Positions 31,270 to 43,135 of a DNA stretch of 64,000 nt are shown here, piece after piece. The notes below the pieces were generated by a model. It made no database searches. It had not been told where the DNA came from and saw only the letters and a program-made list of their open reading frames with translations. This stretch comes from Stenogyne calaminthoides. Lineage: Eukaryota; Streptophyta; Magnoliopsida; Lamiales; Lamiaceae. The translations under genes were made by a program, and so were the position numbers. Where the stretch lies: NCBI GenBank assembly GCA_037126765.1, contig JBBCBC010000026.1, positions 10,838,418 to 10,902,417 of the forward strand. The letters run 5' to 3'. Position 1 is the stretch's first letter. Each line of letters opens with the position of its first letter.

Positions 31270-31822
31270 GATATGTTGTAACCTAGAATTTCCGTCTAGG
31301 GCAACACATAAGTAATGGATTGAATCAAAGAAGTAACAAATCTGTAATTGTAAATAACACTCGAATTTGGTTACCCAGTTCGTCTTTTGTATAAGACTAC
31401 GTCTGGGGGCTCCCAAGCCAGGAATATTTTATTATCTTTTTTCTACCTAGAATTCTAAGATTTCTCCCTTTACAATGAATAGTACATGTAGTATTTATAG
31501 ACAAGAAATTAGGTCACAGATCTTCGTGGGCTTCCTCCACGGGCTTGCTGAGGCTCCCGCCGCCAGTGCTAGGGTTTCCTTAACCAACCCGCGATTTCCG
31601 CATCCGGATACACTTGCCTTTCTTATGCCCCGCGATATCCGCGCCGTTAACTGCCCATATCTTTACAATGTTTATCACTTCGTCGACATTGGATTGAAGT
31701 CATTTCCGACCTGTGGTTTTCCCAAAGTCGCTCCGCGACCTCCTCAACTCAAGTGAAGTCGCTCCAACTGACTGGTACATAATAGAGAGTTGTCTCATCA
31801 GGTCGGATTATTTCATGCCACA
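31270..31822 (-). repeat. Probable 3' LTR of the Tat-like Gypsy
   Basis: The minus strand reads TTGAGGGCAATTAT (purine-tract-like) followed by TGTGGCATGAAAT from 31822. There is a promoter-like CTATAAATACTACATG at about 31500-31485. The left edge near 31270 (TGTTGTAACC on the plus strand) is an estimate. No second LTR is available for comparison. Confidence 0.4.
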
Positions 31823-32099
31823 ATAATTGCCCTCAAGTCGAGGTCGCGTGCTTGCATCGAGGCCTGGGCTTGACCAGTTATTTGATCGACATGTGGCAAG
31901 TCGACCTCGGGAAGCGTTCCCGAGGCGTATGGTCATCCTCGAGGAGGCGAACGTCGTCTCGATTCTTAGAATCGGTGTGAGACTTGATGGATCCGTCATA
32001 ATTACTCAGCAGATAGGTGATGTCATACGCCGCGAGCCCCTCCAATTGGTGACCGCTGCGCGACTTTGTTTTCTCCAGGGGGTCCTAAATATGCTCATA

Positions 32100-32236
32100 T
32101 TACACTGTGACCCCCCTCTTTCTCTATAAGAAGGGCTAGGGTTTCGGGCATAAATCCATTTCCTCCCATCTTTCGCGCAGCCATAATCCTTTCTGAATCC
32201 CAACTTCTTCATTTCCGGCGAGCTTTCGAATTCCCG
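32100..32236 (+). promoter_or_regulatory. Promoter and 5' leader of the antisense gene
   Basis: TCTCTATAAGAAGGG gives a TATA box at 32125-32130. About 20-30 bp downstream the sequence AGGGCTAGGGTTTCGGGC looks like a typical plant transcript start (telo-box-like AGGGTTT). The first ATG is at 32237. It drives transcription opposite to the Gypsy pol. Confidence 0.5.
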
Positions 32237-34777
32237 ATGAAACTCGACTCAGGTAATCCTATTGTTTCTTCACACCTTTTTTTTTATGGCCAGCAATCCT
32301 CCGACGACCATTTTCCCTCGGCCTATGATCCCCTCGTCTTCAGAGGAGGACAACGTGGCGATATCCCATCTTCGGCAACACCATGGTTCCCATTCGGCCG
32401 CTGGTCACGCGAGTGGGTCCTCGACGGCGGGCATCCAGAGTATTGTTCGGGATGCCGAGGGCGTAGACGAGCAATTTTTGCACGAGTTGGAAGAAATCAC
32501 ACATCTTCCTTCTCTGGATATCAGCCCACTCCGCTCTGCCGCTTCAAAAAGGGGACAACCCGCCGGTACTTTGGCCCCAACCCGGGATTATGGGGCCTAT
32601 GAGCGGGCCTTTGACTATCACTCCTATTCGGCTCAGGATCCGTACAAATGAACTGAATGCGACTATAGGAGGTCGGCTCGTTCCGAGTACATGGCTTCCG
32701 ACCTCACAAAGTACAAGTGGGTCTTATCTGACCGGCACGTGCGCTCTCTTCATCGGCTATATAAGGTGCCCCGAGATGTACATTTCTATGGGGAAACTTC
32801 TTATGAAAGTGCCAACCAGCCACCTCCTGGGATGATTGCGGTCAATGAGCATACCATGGAGGTGGGAATCCGCTTTCCCCTTCACCCGGCTATCTCCCAT
32901 CTGTTGGTGGCGTGGAACCAAAGTCTTACACAAATCACCCCGAATGGTTGGAGCTACATACTTTCTACCATGACCGTTCTGGGGCAGGCCGGGCTGCATC
33001 GGATGCTGAATCCTGGTGAGATCGCTTATGTGATGACGCCAATCGCACAAGTAGGCGGCTATAATGCCGTGCGACTTCGCAAGGGTCGGGAACTTGTGAG
33101 CGGGATCCCGAACAAGGTCGTTGACTGGCATTGTAGGTGGTGGTTTGTCGGAGGTGCTTGGGAATCCGTGGATCCTTCCAGTACATTGCCCATTCAAGTT
33201 CCCATGGATTACGCACACCGGGTCGAACATGGTAAATCTTAACTTCTTACACTTCCGAGGTTGTACTGATATAATTCTCTTCTTCTTTTGCAGTGTTCAC
33301 TCCTCAAACCGCCGACCTGTATTGGGATTTCCTGGAGGCCTTTAAGATCATCCGCGACACTCGTCCGAGCCTCCGCGACATCAACGCCTTGAATTCCGAG
33401 CTCGATCAGCTTAAAGTCGGACTCTACACATATCCCCGACACCTGAACATTCCCTGTGAGTACATTTATTGATGCTTTCAAACTTTCATTTATCTATGGC
33501 TGACTTTTCCTCTATGTGGGCAGTTCTCGACATCCCCGTATATCGACGTTAGCCTTCAGCGTCGATCATGGCAGCCCGCAAGAAGTTGGTATTGGGCCAG
33601 ATGAAGCATATGGTGACCGCTGATGCCCCTCCTCCAAGTTTGACCCCCACCGGTCCATCTGCCGCTGATAAGGGCAAGAGGAAGTCGAAGGAACCCGGCC
33701 GTTGGGTTCGAAAGCTTCCTTCCGAAGAACATTTATGAGAAACTAAATGGGACAGGAGGTCGCAGACCTCGCCCTTACAGCCCACCTCTACCCCCCGAGG
33801 GGATCGTCACCCGGAGGATGATTCCTGGTTAGGCTGGGATGCCGACCGCATGAAGGAGTAAGTTTTGATTGTGTGAGTCCTTACTTTCTTATCACCTCCT
33901 TGCTTAATCGACTTAACTGTTCTCTTTGCAGCCCGGAGCTTACCCCGCATAAGTTCGCCCCCGAGGCACTGAGTTTCCTGAGGTCGAGTCACATCGTCCT
34001 GGCCGGGGTCCCCGAGAGCTAGCCCGCCTACCTCAGGAGGGTCTCAGACCGACTTCGGGGATGGGCCTTGATCCGGACCATGGCAATGCCCATCGGCCAG
34101 TGGCCGCAGCACTTGTACTCGGCCCTTTCCCACCCCGCATACGGTCCTCTATACGAGAAAACCAAATTCCAGTTAGGCCCTTGATTGGATGAGCGTAATA
34201 GGCAAAAGTGAGGGTCGCCGATTAGGCTAAGTTGTTGCTTTTCGCGGCCGACACTTAAAAGAAATTGGAGTCCTCCAACTCCGAGCTGACCTAACGACTT
34301 TCCGACCTCGAGGGTTGCTTGGTGGAGGTTGAGGGCGAGCTGAGGGAGGAGAAGGCGAGTGTGGTCAGGCTGGAGGGTGAATTGGCTGAGGCAGGGAGGG
34401 TGCTGGTTGCCAAAGAGGATGACTTTAAGAGGACCGAGGAGCTAAACACCAATTTTGCATATGTGATGGCCTACGTTGGGGCCATCCGGGTCTTTCACAA
34501 GGCCAACCCAGCTGGCGACCTTGGCCCCTTCGTCGCAGAGCTATCTGATTAGGTGCGCGACTACCCTCCTGCCCCCACCGTCCTCCTGGAGGTCAAGGAC
34601 TTGGAGGATATGGGTGTCGACCTTTCCTTCTTTGCCAATCCGAGTCGGACCGTGTGCCCCGTTCCTGACTCAGAGGGTGTCCAGCCGGGGTCTGAGTCGA
34701 TCCCCGAGACCCCTTTGCTGGAGGCCGAGGAGGGAAACGTCGGGGAGAGGCAGAGCGGTAGTTCTGCGGGGCTTTGA
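32237..34777 (+). pseudogene. Antisense multi-intron gene of the Gypsy element (plant transposon protein type)
   Basis: The start is ATG 32286 (alternative 32237). A frameshift/stop lies at 32649. The next block, 32691-33242, has VPRDVHFYG, FPLHPAISHLL, TPNGWSYIL and a WHCRWWFVGG motif. This resembles the 'putative gypsy type transposon' domain (Pfam PF04195). Introns 33232-33293, 33456-33523 and 33858-33931 have GT..AG ends, and joining the first two keeps one reading frame across all three exons. A TAG at 33550-33552 then interrupts the same frame. After 34270 comes a coiled coil (REEKASVVRLEGELAEAG), ending at a TGA at 34775-34777. The gene converges on the pol end, 164 bp away. Function unknown. 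Confidence 0.65.
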
Positions 34778-34938
34778 GGGGAGGCGGCCTTTTGATTTTG
34801 CTCTTGATGTACTCCTTTCTTTTTGAACTTTTTATGTTTCATCCTTCGGGCTACTTTCATGTAACGGCCTCCAGGCCATTTATCCAGTTTAAATGAAATT
34901 TCTCTTTTTCATTCCTTTGTTGTGTTGACTTGATTTCC

Positions 34939-35525
34939 TTATGCGACCTGATAACCTCTTAGTCCTTGTCGTCTTATTATTAATGCGACTTTATATTGGA
35001 CATAGTTTTTAGTTATCTTATAAAGTCGGAGAAGGTCGCCCCTCAAAGGGTACTGATAATATTTCCTCAAATGAGTTGCATTCCACGGGTACTGAGCCTT
35101 GGTGTCGTCTGGTCGTTCGAGCTCGTAGCCTCCATTCGGTAAGATCCTTGAGATTTTGAATGTGCCCTCCTAGTTTGGACCGAGGGCTCCCTTTGACTCT
35201 CCGAGTACCTTTTTCAATACCAAGTCTCCTTCTTTGAAACGTCGGAGTCGCACCTTAGAGTTATAGTACCTCTCTGACCTCTTCCTCTATCTTGCATTTC
35301 TCATGTTGGCCTCTAAATGCCTTTCTTCGAGCAGGTCTAGATTCTTGGCCAAGGCCTCGTCGTTGTGATTGAAAGCGACTTGACTTGTGCGGAGATTGGG
35401 GAAGTCGACTTCCGCAGGTACGACCGCCTCGGTCCCGAAAGTAAGTGAGTAAGGAGTTTAACCTGTCGAATTTCTGCAGGTCGTTCTGTAGGCCCACAAT
35501 ACATTCGGAAGCTCACTAGCCCATG
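34939..35525 (-). pseudogene. Gypsy integrase, C-terminal part
   Basis: From the junction at 35525 the minus strand reads ASELPNVLWAYRTT, then SLTFGTEAVVPAEV, and DLLEERHLEANMRNAR followed by VRLRRFKEGDLVLKKVLG. It ends in LRKYYQYPLRGDLLRL and a stop at 34941-34939. This continues the integrase at 44816-45310 exactly where the Copia inserted. Two internal stops are present. Confidence 0.8.
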
Positions 35526-37220
35526 TGTTGGGATTATACTGAAAACTATGCTTTTACTTTGTATAACCAAACTGAAGTTTCTTATTTATTTACTGAAATA
35601 AATTATTTAATCACTGTTGCATTAAATATGAATGAATGTTATATATGTTTATTGCAAACCCGTTCAATAAGATAGTACGTATTACGTTGTAGTTAATTTG
35701 GTGATACCCGATCACTGAAGATCAAATTAACGGCCCTCGTAATTAAGTACAAATTCACAACCCAGATGGAAATGAACGAACCACCATGAACGGTTGAAGT
35801 GTGAGACCCAGATTGGCCTGTCTTGACCAAGGGATCACACTAGCGCATTTAGGTGCGCTGAATGAGGACCTACAGGAGGACAAATTCTTCGGTACTGAAT
35901 ATACAAGAATTAGACCTCAGTGGTGCGTTGTTTCTTAATCTCCGTCCCTTAAATAAGATCGTGTGAAATTAATAACTATTGTTTTGACTTATGATGGGAA
36001 GAGAGTCAATACGATTCAATACCTTATATCTTGGGCAATATTCTTAATTACATGACGATTGCTGACATTTAATACGGAGAATCGCGTGCAAGTACGTCTT
36101 GCTTGATTTGTCCCCTTGGTGGTCTCATATCCTTTATCATGCCAAATCTTGCAAGTGGAAATTTATTTCCGGCATGGATAATAATGTTGAGCTGTCTTTA
36201 CTCCAAGGACAAAGATAATTAATATAAAGCTTGTTCAGTGGCTTAATTAATTAATGGACTAAGATAATCTTAAACGCGGAAAATAATGATCGGGAGCCAT
36301 GTTATATGTGAAATCGTAATTTGGGTTAAGATGGATAGTTCAATATTAATTTTATAGTGGAGTAAATTAATATTAATGGACTTGAATAATATTTGGCCCA
36401 AAATATTAATGCTTCATAGTCCATTGGAGGTCCAATCTTAATTCTCCTAAAGGCCCCCCAAATAGCCCAAAATAAAGTCCAATTAATGAGAGAGAGAAGA
36501 AAATATTCTTACTATATTTTCAAGTTTAATTTTCGAAAATCTTGTCTATTAAAAGAAGAAAAGATTGTCTTGATTTTCTTGTAGATATTTTATGGAAAGA
36601 GATAATTATTGTAGGAATACATAATTATCCCATAAATTCAAGAAGTAAAATCTTGACTCCTTTATTAGTGTAAATTTTCGAAAATATAGGTAGAAGAGGG
36701 GAAAGAGATTTTTATGGAAAATTTAATTAAGGAGAAAAAAATATAGGAGATATATTCAAGATTTCTTGGAGACCAAGAAAAGATTTTTTCCTTATTTTCC
36801 TAGCCCTATTTTTTGACCCCCTCCTCCCTATTTATAGGGGATGAGTTCTTCATTCCCAAGTGCAATTCCATGTGTTGGAAATATTAGAAATCCACAAAGG
36901 TGGTAGCAAAATATTTAAATTCTCTCCCATTAAAATCGTTCGTTGAAATCTTCCCCCAACCGATAGCGTTAAGTGGACTTTGGGGATATATTTGGGAAAA
37001 CTCTTGGGTTGATTCATCCGTTTGATTCTTCAAGAGGTTAGTAATTCCGTAACTCCTAGTTCCGCATGTTTAGGATTTACGTGAATTATGTGTAAGCATG
37101 TTGTTTATTATTATGTTGAATTGATTTAGGATTAATTCATGTTAGTAATTAACTGTTTAATTTAAATATGTATTTAAATAATCACCTCGAATAGATCCGG
37201 ACACCTCAATTTTCCCAACA
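35526..37220 (+). repeat. 5' LTR of the 35.5-44.8 kb Copia
   Basis: TGTTGGGATTATACTG...TTTTCCCAACA, 1695 bp. It matches 43136-44815 along its whole length. The ends are inverted (TGTTGGG/CCCAACA). The probable promoter is CCTATTTATAGGGGATG at 36828-36844. Confidence 0.9.
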
Positions 37221-37237
37221 ACTAGTATCAGAGCTCT
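37221..37237 (+). promoter_or_regulatory. Primer-binding site
   Basis: ACTAGTATCAGAGCTC follows the LTR end. The related element at 50577 has ACTGGTATCAGAGCCC, so this is the initiator-tRNA-Met type site with one changed base (TGG to TAG). Confidence 0.8.
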
Positions 37238-39480
37238 GGTTTCGAGCTCTGATTTTTTAAATTGTTATTTAAATTGTTAGACATTAAATTGAAATTGGAT
37301 AGTAGAATTGTTAGATCTGTTTTGAAGGTATCCAATTATCATGGTATTTAATGTGTTTATTTTCATGCGTATGAATGAATGGTTTTTAATTCGACTCTTT
37401 TGGATTTGTTTTTCTCGTGAGAAAATCCACGAGTAGATTAGGCTTTTTGATTTGTTCAATGTAATAGACTAGTCTAGATTTAAGGTATTTATTTTTGTTA
37501 AATAAATTGTAATTTTTCAAAGAAGAAATAATTCGTTCAAAGATGGAGACGAGTTAAAGACGGATCCGTAAGAATCGTGCGCCCTACGGTGAATGGCATC
37601 CCGATTTGTAATATAATTGATTTAAATGATGACGTGGCGTTTAAAATCAATGGATATTTGGCTTTAAATTTGCGCTTGAATCCATGCGTTTTTCAAGATA
37701 TTTAATTTTGTCTTGAGGTGGATCATCGAGAAAAATACAATTTAAACTGAAAATCAAACCAAAAATTATGAATTTCCTTGCTTCACACGAATACAAAATG
37801 GGTGATTTTTGAACCAAAACCCGAAGAACTAACCAATTTGCCAAATGTGTTTGCAAGAGATGTATAATGAAAAAGCTAGGAATGAAAAATTGATAAGTAT
37901 ATTTTGATGATTAATTTGTTTGATACAAATTAATTTTCTCTCCATGATTTATTTATTGTGAAATCTTTTGGTGATGTTGTGAGGTCCCGATTAAAACCGA
38001 TTTTGCGCGTGCGGAAGGAATTTCACATGCATATAATTCCCAAAGGATGATTCCATATTTTTGCTTTAAGAACGGTGTGTGACCCTTAGGCTCGATCAAG
38101 CAAGTAATAAACATATTTAATCAAAAATTACTTAGGTATTTTATTGTGGTTCGGATACTTCTCACATCCACTCATCCTTATTTTATATTAACCTAACTAA
38201 CCAACTATTTTTTTTTTTAAATTAAAGGTTTGTAATTGTTCTTTACCGTTTGTCACACTCAAATGGGATTTAAATTGACCCTCCCTTTCGCTCATTGTTT
38301 ATCTGTTTTACTCACCTACAAACTTAACCGAGTGATTGTGTTCATATTTTTTTGGTTTTAATATGTTGAGATTTTCCCTTATATTTGTTTTAATTTTGTG
38401 TTGATGGGGAAATTGATACAAAATATATTTTTATTCGATTCATCATGGGTAACCTTTTAATCCTTTAATGCTCAATATCTTGAAAAAAAATGCTTGAATC
38501 ATTTGGCTTTAATTTTTGAAGCGAAACCTCCATTTCCTTCTTCTTTTACAAAATGGGTGCAATGTTGTTAAAGTGAAGAGAGTAATAACCAAAAGATGCG
38601 GTAATATTCCACCTTTGGAATATAATGAATGGGAGCTATGTCAATCCAATATGATAAAAAATTATCTTGACAACCTTTTGGGGATTGATAATGATTTATT
38701 AAATATATTTTCCGGCCTTCTTATTGATTTCGACATTTTTGTGCTCATCGCCGATTTAACGATCAATCGGCCGAAATCTTGCTCATCACCGATTTCTTTG
38801 AAATATGATGTTCGTCATCGTTGAAAAGTCTTGGCGTGGCATTTCAAGATGGAGTTCTCTTGAACGAGCGGGGGAGAAATTCAAGACGACGTTTTTCAAA
38901 ATCAAGCCAAAGAAAATCAAACCATGATAATTGGATAATTTGTGCCCAATGTGTTTTTTTTTTTTTGCTTTATTTAAAAACACAACGTATGTTTACTGTC
39001 ATTTTTTCTTGTGCTTTATTTAATTTGTTTAAATGTGTTTGCATGAGAATTGTCCAATGAAAAATGTCAAATTCAAAAAATTACTAAGTATATTTTGATG
39101 ATTAATTTGTTTTGATACAAATTAATTTTGACCTCCATGATTTATTTATTTGTGAAATCTTTTGGAGAAATTCCCTTCGGACCTCCATTACGGTCAAAAG
39201 ATAGCTTTCACATGAATAAATTCCCAAAAGGATGATTGTGAATTATTATTAGTGGCGGCTGACCCTCCCACGAGGCTCGATCAAAGCGAAGTAATAATTT
39301 AATTTGCGTATTTAATCATGGTTATTACTTAGGTATAAAATTGATATTTATATATTTCTCCGAAGTCCCCAAATTTTATATTGGTCAAGTTAGCCCGATT
39401 ATTATTTTTTTTTAAATTAAAGGTTTGTAATTGTTCTTGTTTGTAACCTGCTTGAATGTGATTTAAATGATGACCCTCCC
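37238..39480 (+). other. Copia leader with duplicated and mosaic sequence
   Basis: No open frame of note. Positions 37861-38510 and 39058-39480 are two diverged copies of a leader segment present once in the element at 51440-51870. The first copy is interlaced with pieces of the LTR family seen at 23847-25560. For example GAGGTCCCGATTAAAACCG and GATTTTGCGCGTGCGGAA at 37980-38020 correspond to that LTR's 3' end. See findings. Confidence 0.55.
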
Positions 39481-42400
39481 ACGAGGCTCATTATGCATGA
39501 TTTGAACAAGCTGAGGTTGGAAGAAGGAATGACTGCTAGAGAGCACATTTCTAGGGTAATGGTCCTCTTTGAAGAATTGACACATCTTGGCGAAAAATGT
39601 GATTTCAAGAGAAAAATTGATTTCATTCTCAAAAATCTACCAAAGAGCTATGATCATCCTTATGTAAGATACCTATTGGAAGATGTGAATTTTACTGTGG
39701 ATGATCTCAAAAGCGCCGTTACTTTGGTTGAAGAGGACATTGAGCGCAAGAAAGCGAACATGGTCTCAAAAAAGGTCACCGCTTTTGTGTCGTTCTAGGC
39801 CAATTGGTGGTAAGAACGATGAAGAGACAAACAGGATAAACCAGTTCTATTCAAACTTCAAGGATGAAAGTTTAAGCAAGAGGATATGTTTGGAATGTGG
39901 GGAGAAGGGACATAGGAGATGGGCCTGTTCCAATTCCGAAAGGAGTGGAAAGAAAGGTAATTCACACTCACTAGTAGTTGAAACTTGTTTAGCGGAGTAT
40001 GCTACCCACTCGTGGGTATTGGATACGGGATCCACTGATCATATATGTTTCACATTGTAGGGTTTCAAGCAGACTCGATAACTAAGTGAGAGTGAGATCC
40101 TCATCACACTAGGCTACGAGAGTGGCAGCTAAAACAGTTGGAGAAGTGCATCTGTCCTTTGGAGACAAGACGTTAATTTTTAAGAGATGATCTTTATGTT
40201 CCTGTTTTTCAGAAAAACCTTATTTATATTTCTAAACTGTTTATCGATGGATATTTTGTTCGTATTAATAAAGATGTTACTGTTTTTCGTAACGATGTGA
40301 TTATCTGTCGTGGAACTTTGAGGAACAATCTCTATATTATTAACTGTGCACATCACTTACAAAATGCATCCTATAACACATCTACTATTTCTTGTAAACG
40401 AAAGAGTTTTTCTTTGTGGATGATCTACCGACGTGAACGAGACACTTCTTTGGCACCTAAGATTAGGTCATATTAACCCAAAAAGGATTCAAAGGTTGGT
40501 GAAAGATGGTTCTTTGGGGTCTCTCCAAATTGAGCCATTTCCGACTTGCGAATCGTGCTTGGAAGGTAAAATGACCAAGAGGGCATTTGGAGCCAAGGGG
40601 CTTAGAGCTAAAGAAGTATTAGAAATCGTTCACACCGATGTGTGTGGTCCAATGCAAATCAAATCTAGAGGTGGCTACGAGTATTTCGTTACTTTTATCG
40701 ATGATTACTCACGCTACGGATACATTTTCCTAATGAAGCATAAATCTTGAGACCTTTGATAAATTCAAAGAATTTAAGGCTCAAGCAGAGAATCATAAGG
40801 GAAAAAGTATCAAGTTTCTACGATCTGATCGTGGAGGCGAATACCTCAGCGATGAATTTCTGAACTACCTATCGGAAGTGTGGATTGCATCCCAGTTGAC
40901 TGCACTCGGTACCCCTCAACAAAATGGGGTTGCAAAACGAAGGAATATATCGCTTTTAGAAATGGTAAGGTCAATGATGAGTTATGCGGATTTACCAAAA
41001 TCGTTCTGGGGTTACGCATTAGAAACAGCGGCTTATATTTTGAACCTAGTGCCATCCAAATCGGTACCTAAAACCCCGAGAGAATTGTGGATGGGGCGCA
41101 AGCCCAGTTTCAGACACATCAGGATCTGGGGGTGTCCGACATACGTGCTAGACAAGGAAGCTGATAAATTGGATGCACGTTCGGAATTAAGGATGTTCAT
41201 AGGGTACCCCAAAGGAACTAAAGGATGCATGTTCTATGGTCCCGAAGATCAAAAGGTGGTAATCAGTACTAACTTTAGATTTTTGGAAGAAGACTATATG
41301 AACAGTTGAAAGCCTAGAAGTGAAATTACCTTAGAAGAACTTAGGGGGCCAACTCCGTTGCCAACTATACAAAATGATATACCAAATGTCACGCCTACAC
41401 AATCGGAACCTCGTCGTAGTGGGAGGGTTATCAGACAACCCTAGAGATTCTTCGGGATCGGAGAGTCTTCGGACTTGATCTCCGCAGAAGAATCAAATCC
41501 ATGGTCCTACAACGAGGCGATCCAAGACAAAGATGCTCAATCTTGGCAAACAACAATGGAAGCCGAGATGGGTTCAATGGATCACAACAAGGTGTGGGAG
41601 CTAGTCGAACCACTTGATGGGGTAAAACCCATCGGATGCAAGTGGGTATACAAGAGAAAAAGGGGACCGGACGAAAGGGTTGAAACCTTCAAAGTAAGAC
41701 TTGTGGCGAAAGGGTACACTCAGAAAGAAGGGATCGAGTATGAGGAAACTTTTTCGCCCATAGCCATGCTCAAGTCCATCCGCATTCTCTTGTCGATTGC
41801 TGCGCATCTAGATTTTGAGATCTGGCAAATGGACGTCAAGACAGCTTTCCTAAATGGAAATCTTGACGAAGAAATCTATATGCAACAACCCGAAGGCTTC
41901 ATTGAGAAAGGCCAAGAGCATCTGGTTTGCAAGCTCAGGAAGTCCATTTATGGACTGAAGCAAGCATCCCGAGCTTGGAATTAGTGTTTTGATCAAGTTA
42001 TAAAATCCTACGGATTCGATCAAAATGAATTTGAAAGTTGTGTCTATAAAAAGCGTGACGGAACTGCATTGGTATTTTTGGTACTATACGTGGATGACAT
42101 TTTGCTCATCGGAAATGATGTAAAGGTGTTATTAGACGTAAGGGCATGGCTATCAAAACAGTTCGATATGAAGGACTTTGGGGAAGCCGGTCACATCCTA
42201 GGGATCAAGATCACTCGAGATCGCAGGAAAATAATGATCGGGCTTTCGCCAGCCTCATACATAGATACTATTTTGAAGCGCTTTCAAAGATGCGAGATTC
42301 CAAGAAAGACTTTGTGCCCTCTGGACACCGCGAATCCATCTATCCAAAGAGATGTGTCCCAAGACACGTAAAGAGATAGATGACATAAAGGGCATCCTTT

Positions 42401-43020
42401 ATGCTTCGGGCCGGGGAAGCCTCATGTATGCAATGTTTGTGTAATGCGAGAGACCGATATCTGCTTTCGTAGGGCATGGTGGCAAGATATCAAAGTAACC
42501 CCGGAAAGAGCATTGACCAGAAGAAAGAACATTCTCAAGGCACGAAAAGGACACGGATGTAATGTTGGTTTAAAAAAGTCGACGATCGATCCCCATCTGT
42601 TACACAAACTCGGATTTCCAATCAGACATTGACTCCAGAAAGTCTACCTCGGGTAGTGTGTTCTGCATGGGGGGAGGAGCCATGACATGGAGAAGCGTAA
42701 AGCAGAAATGCATCGCTGATTCTACCATTGAAGCCGAGTACAAGCGGTTTGGCTCAAGAACTTCCGGGTGGACTTAGATGTGGTCCCGAATTTGCCCAGC
42801 AAAATCACGGTCTAATGTGATAACGCCGGAGCAGTTACAAATTCAAGGGAACCGAGAGCCCACAAAGCCAGCAAACACATTGAAAGAAAATACCATCTCA
42901 TACGAGAAATCGTTAAGAGAGGAGACATTGAGGTGGTTAAGATTGCAACGGAAGACAACCTAGTATATTCGAGAGACATGTGGAAGGAATGGGTGTCAAG
43001 GATGTTACCAATCTGCTTTG
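39481..43020 (+). pseudogene. Copia gag-pol pseudogene (35.5-44.8 kb element)
   Basis: Gag: 39495-39798 (LNKLRLEEGMTAREHI...). Zinc knuckle CLECGEKGHRRWAC (CX2CX4HX4C) at 39888. Protease site VLDTGSTDHIC at about 40015. Integrase 40433-41309 with WHLRLGHINPKRIQRL, HTDVCGP and GVAKRRN. In the last motif Lys replaces the catalytic Glu. RT 41475-41984 and 42069-42371, with YVDD at 42090. RNase H remnants run to about 43020 (KSTSGSVF-type region, QKCIADSTIEAEY). Frameshifts separate all blocks. The RT blocks are the best preserved. Confidence 0.85.
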
Positions 43021-43135
43021 AGTATAAGTGGGAGAAATATTATTAGGTTCGTGTAGGGTGACATTATATGTCACATAAAACACGAGACATGTTGTAGTAT
43101 ACTTAAAAGCAGACTTTGAGTATAAGTGAGAGATT
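43021..43135 (+). promoter_or_regulatory. Duplicated polypurine tract
   Basis: TTTGAGTATAAGTGGGAGAA at 43018-43037 recurs as TTTGAGTATAAGTGAGAGAT at about 43113-43132, directly before the LTR. The same pair is found in the sister element at 55257 and 55360. Only the second abuts the LTR. Confidence 0.7.

Noticed and set aside
32757..33230. 157-codon open frame on the minus strand
   Set aside because: It is the complement of the antisense-gene exon at 32691-33242, whose frame continues correctly through two introns; this one has no motif.
31270..34777. A single-copy host gene at 32.2-34.8 kb next to Gypsy debris
   Set aside because: The PF04195-like domain is a transposon-associated domain, the gene has stops and a frameshift, and it sits exactly between Gypsy pol and its probable LTR.
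38516..38824. 102-codon plus-strand frame in the Copia leader
   Set aside because: It is not kept in the sister element, has no gag motif and lies within the mosaic, duplicated leader.
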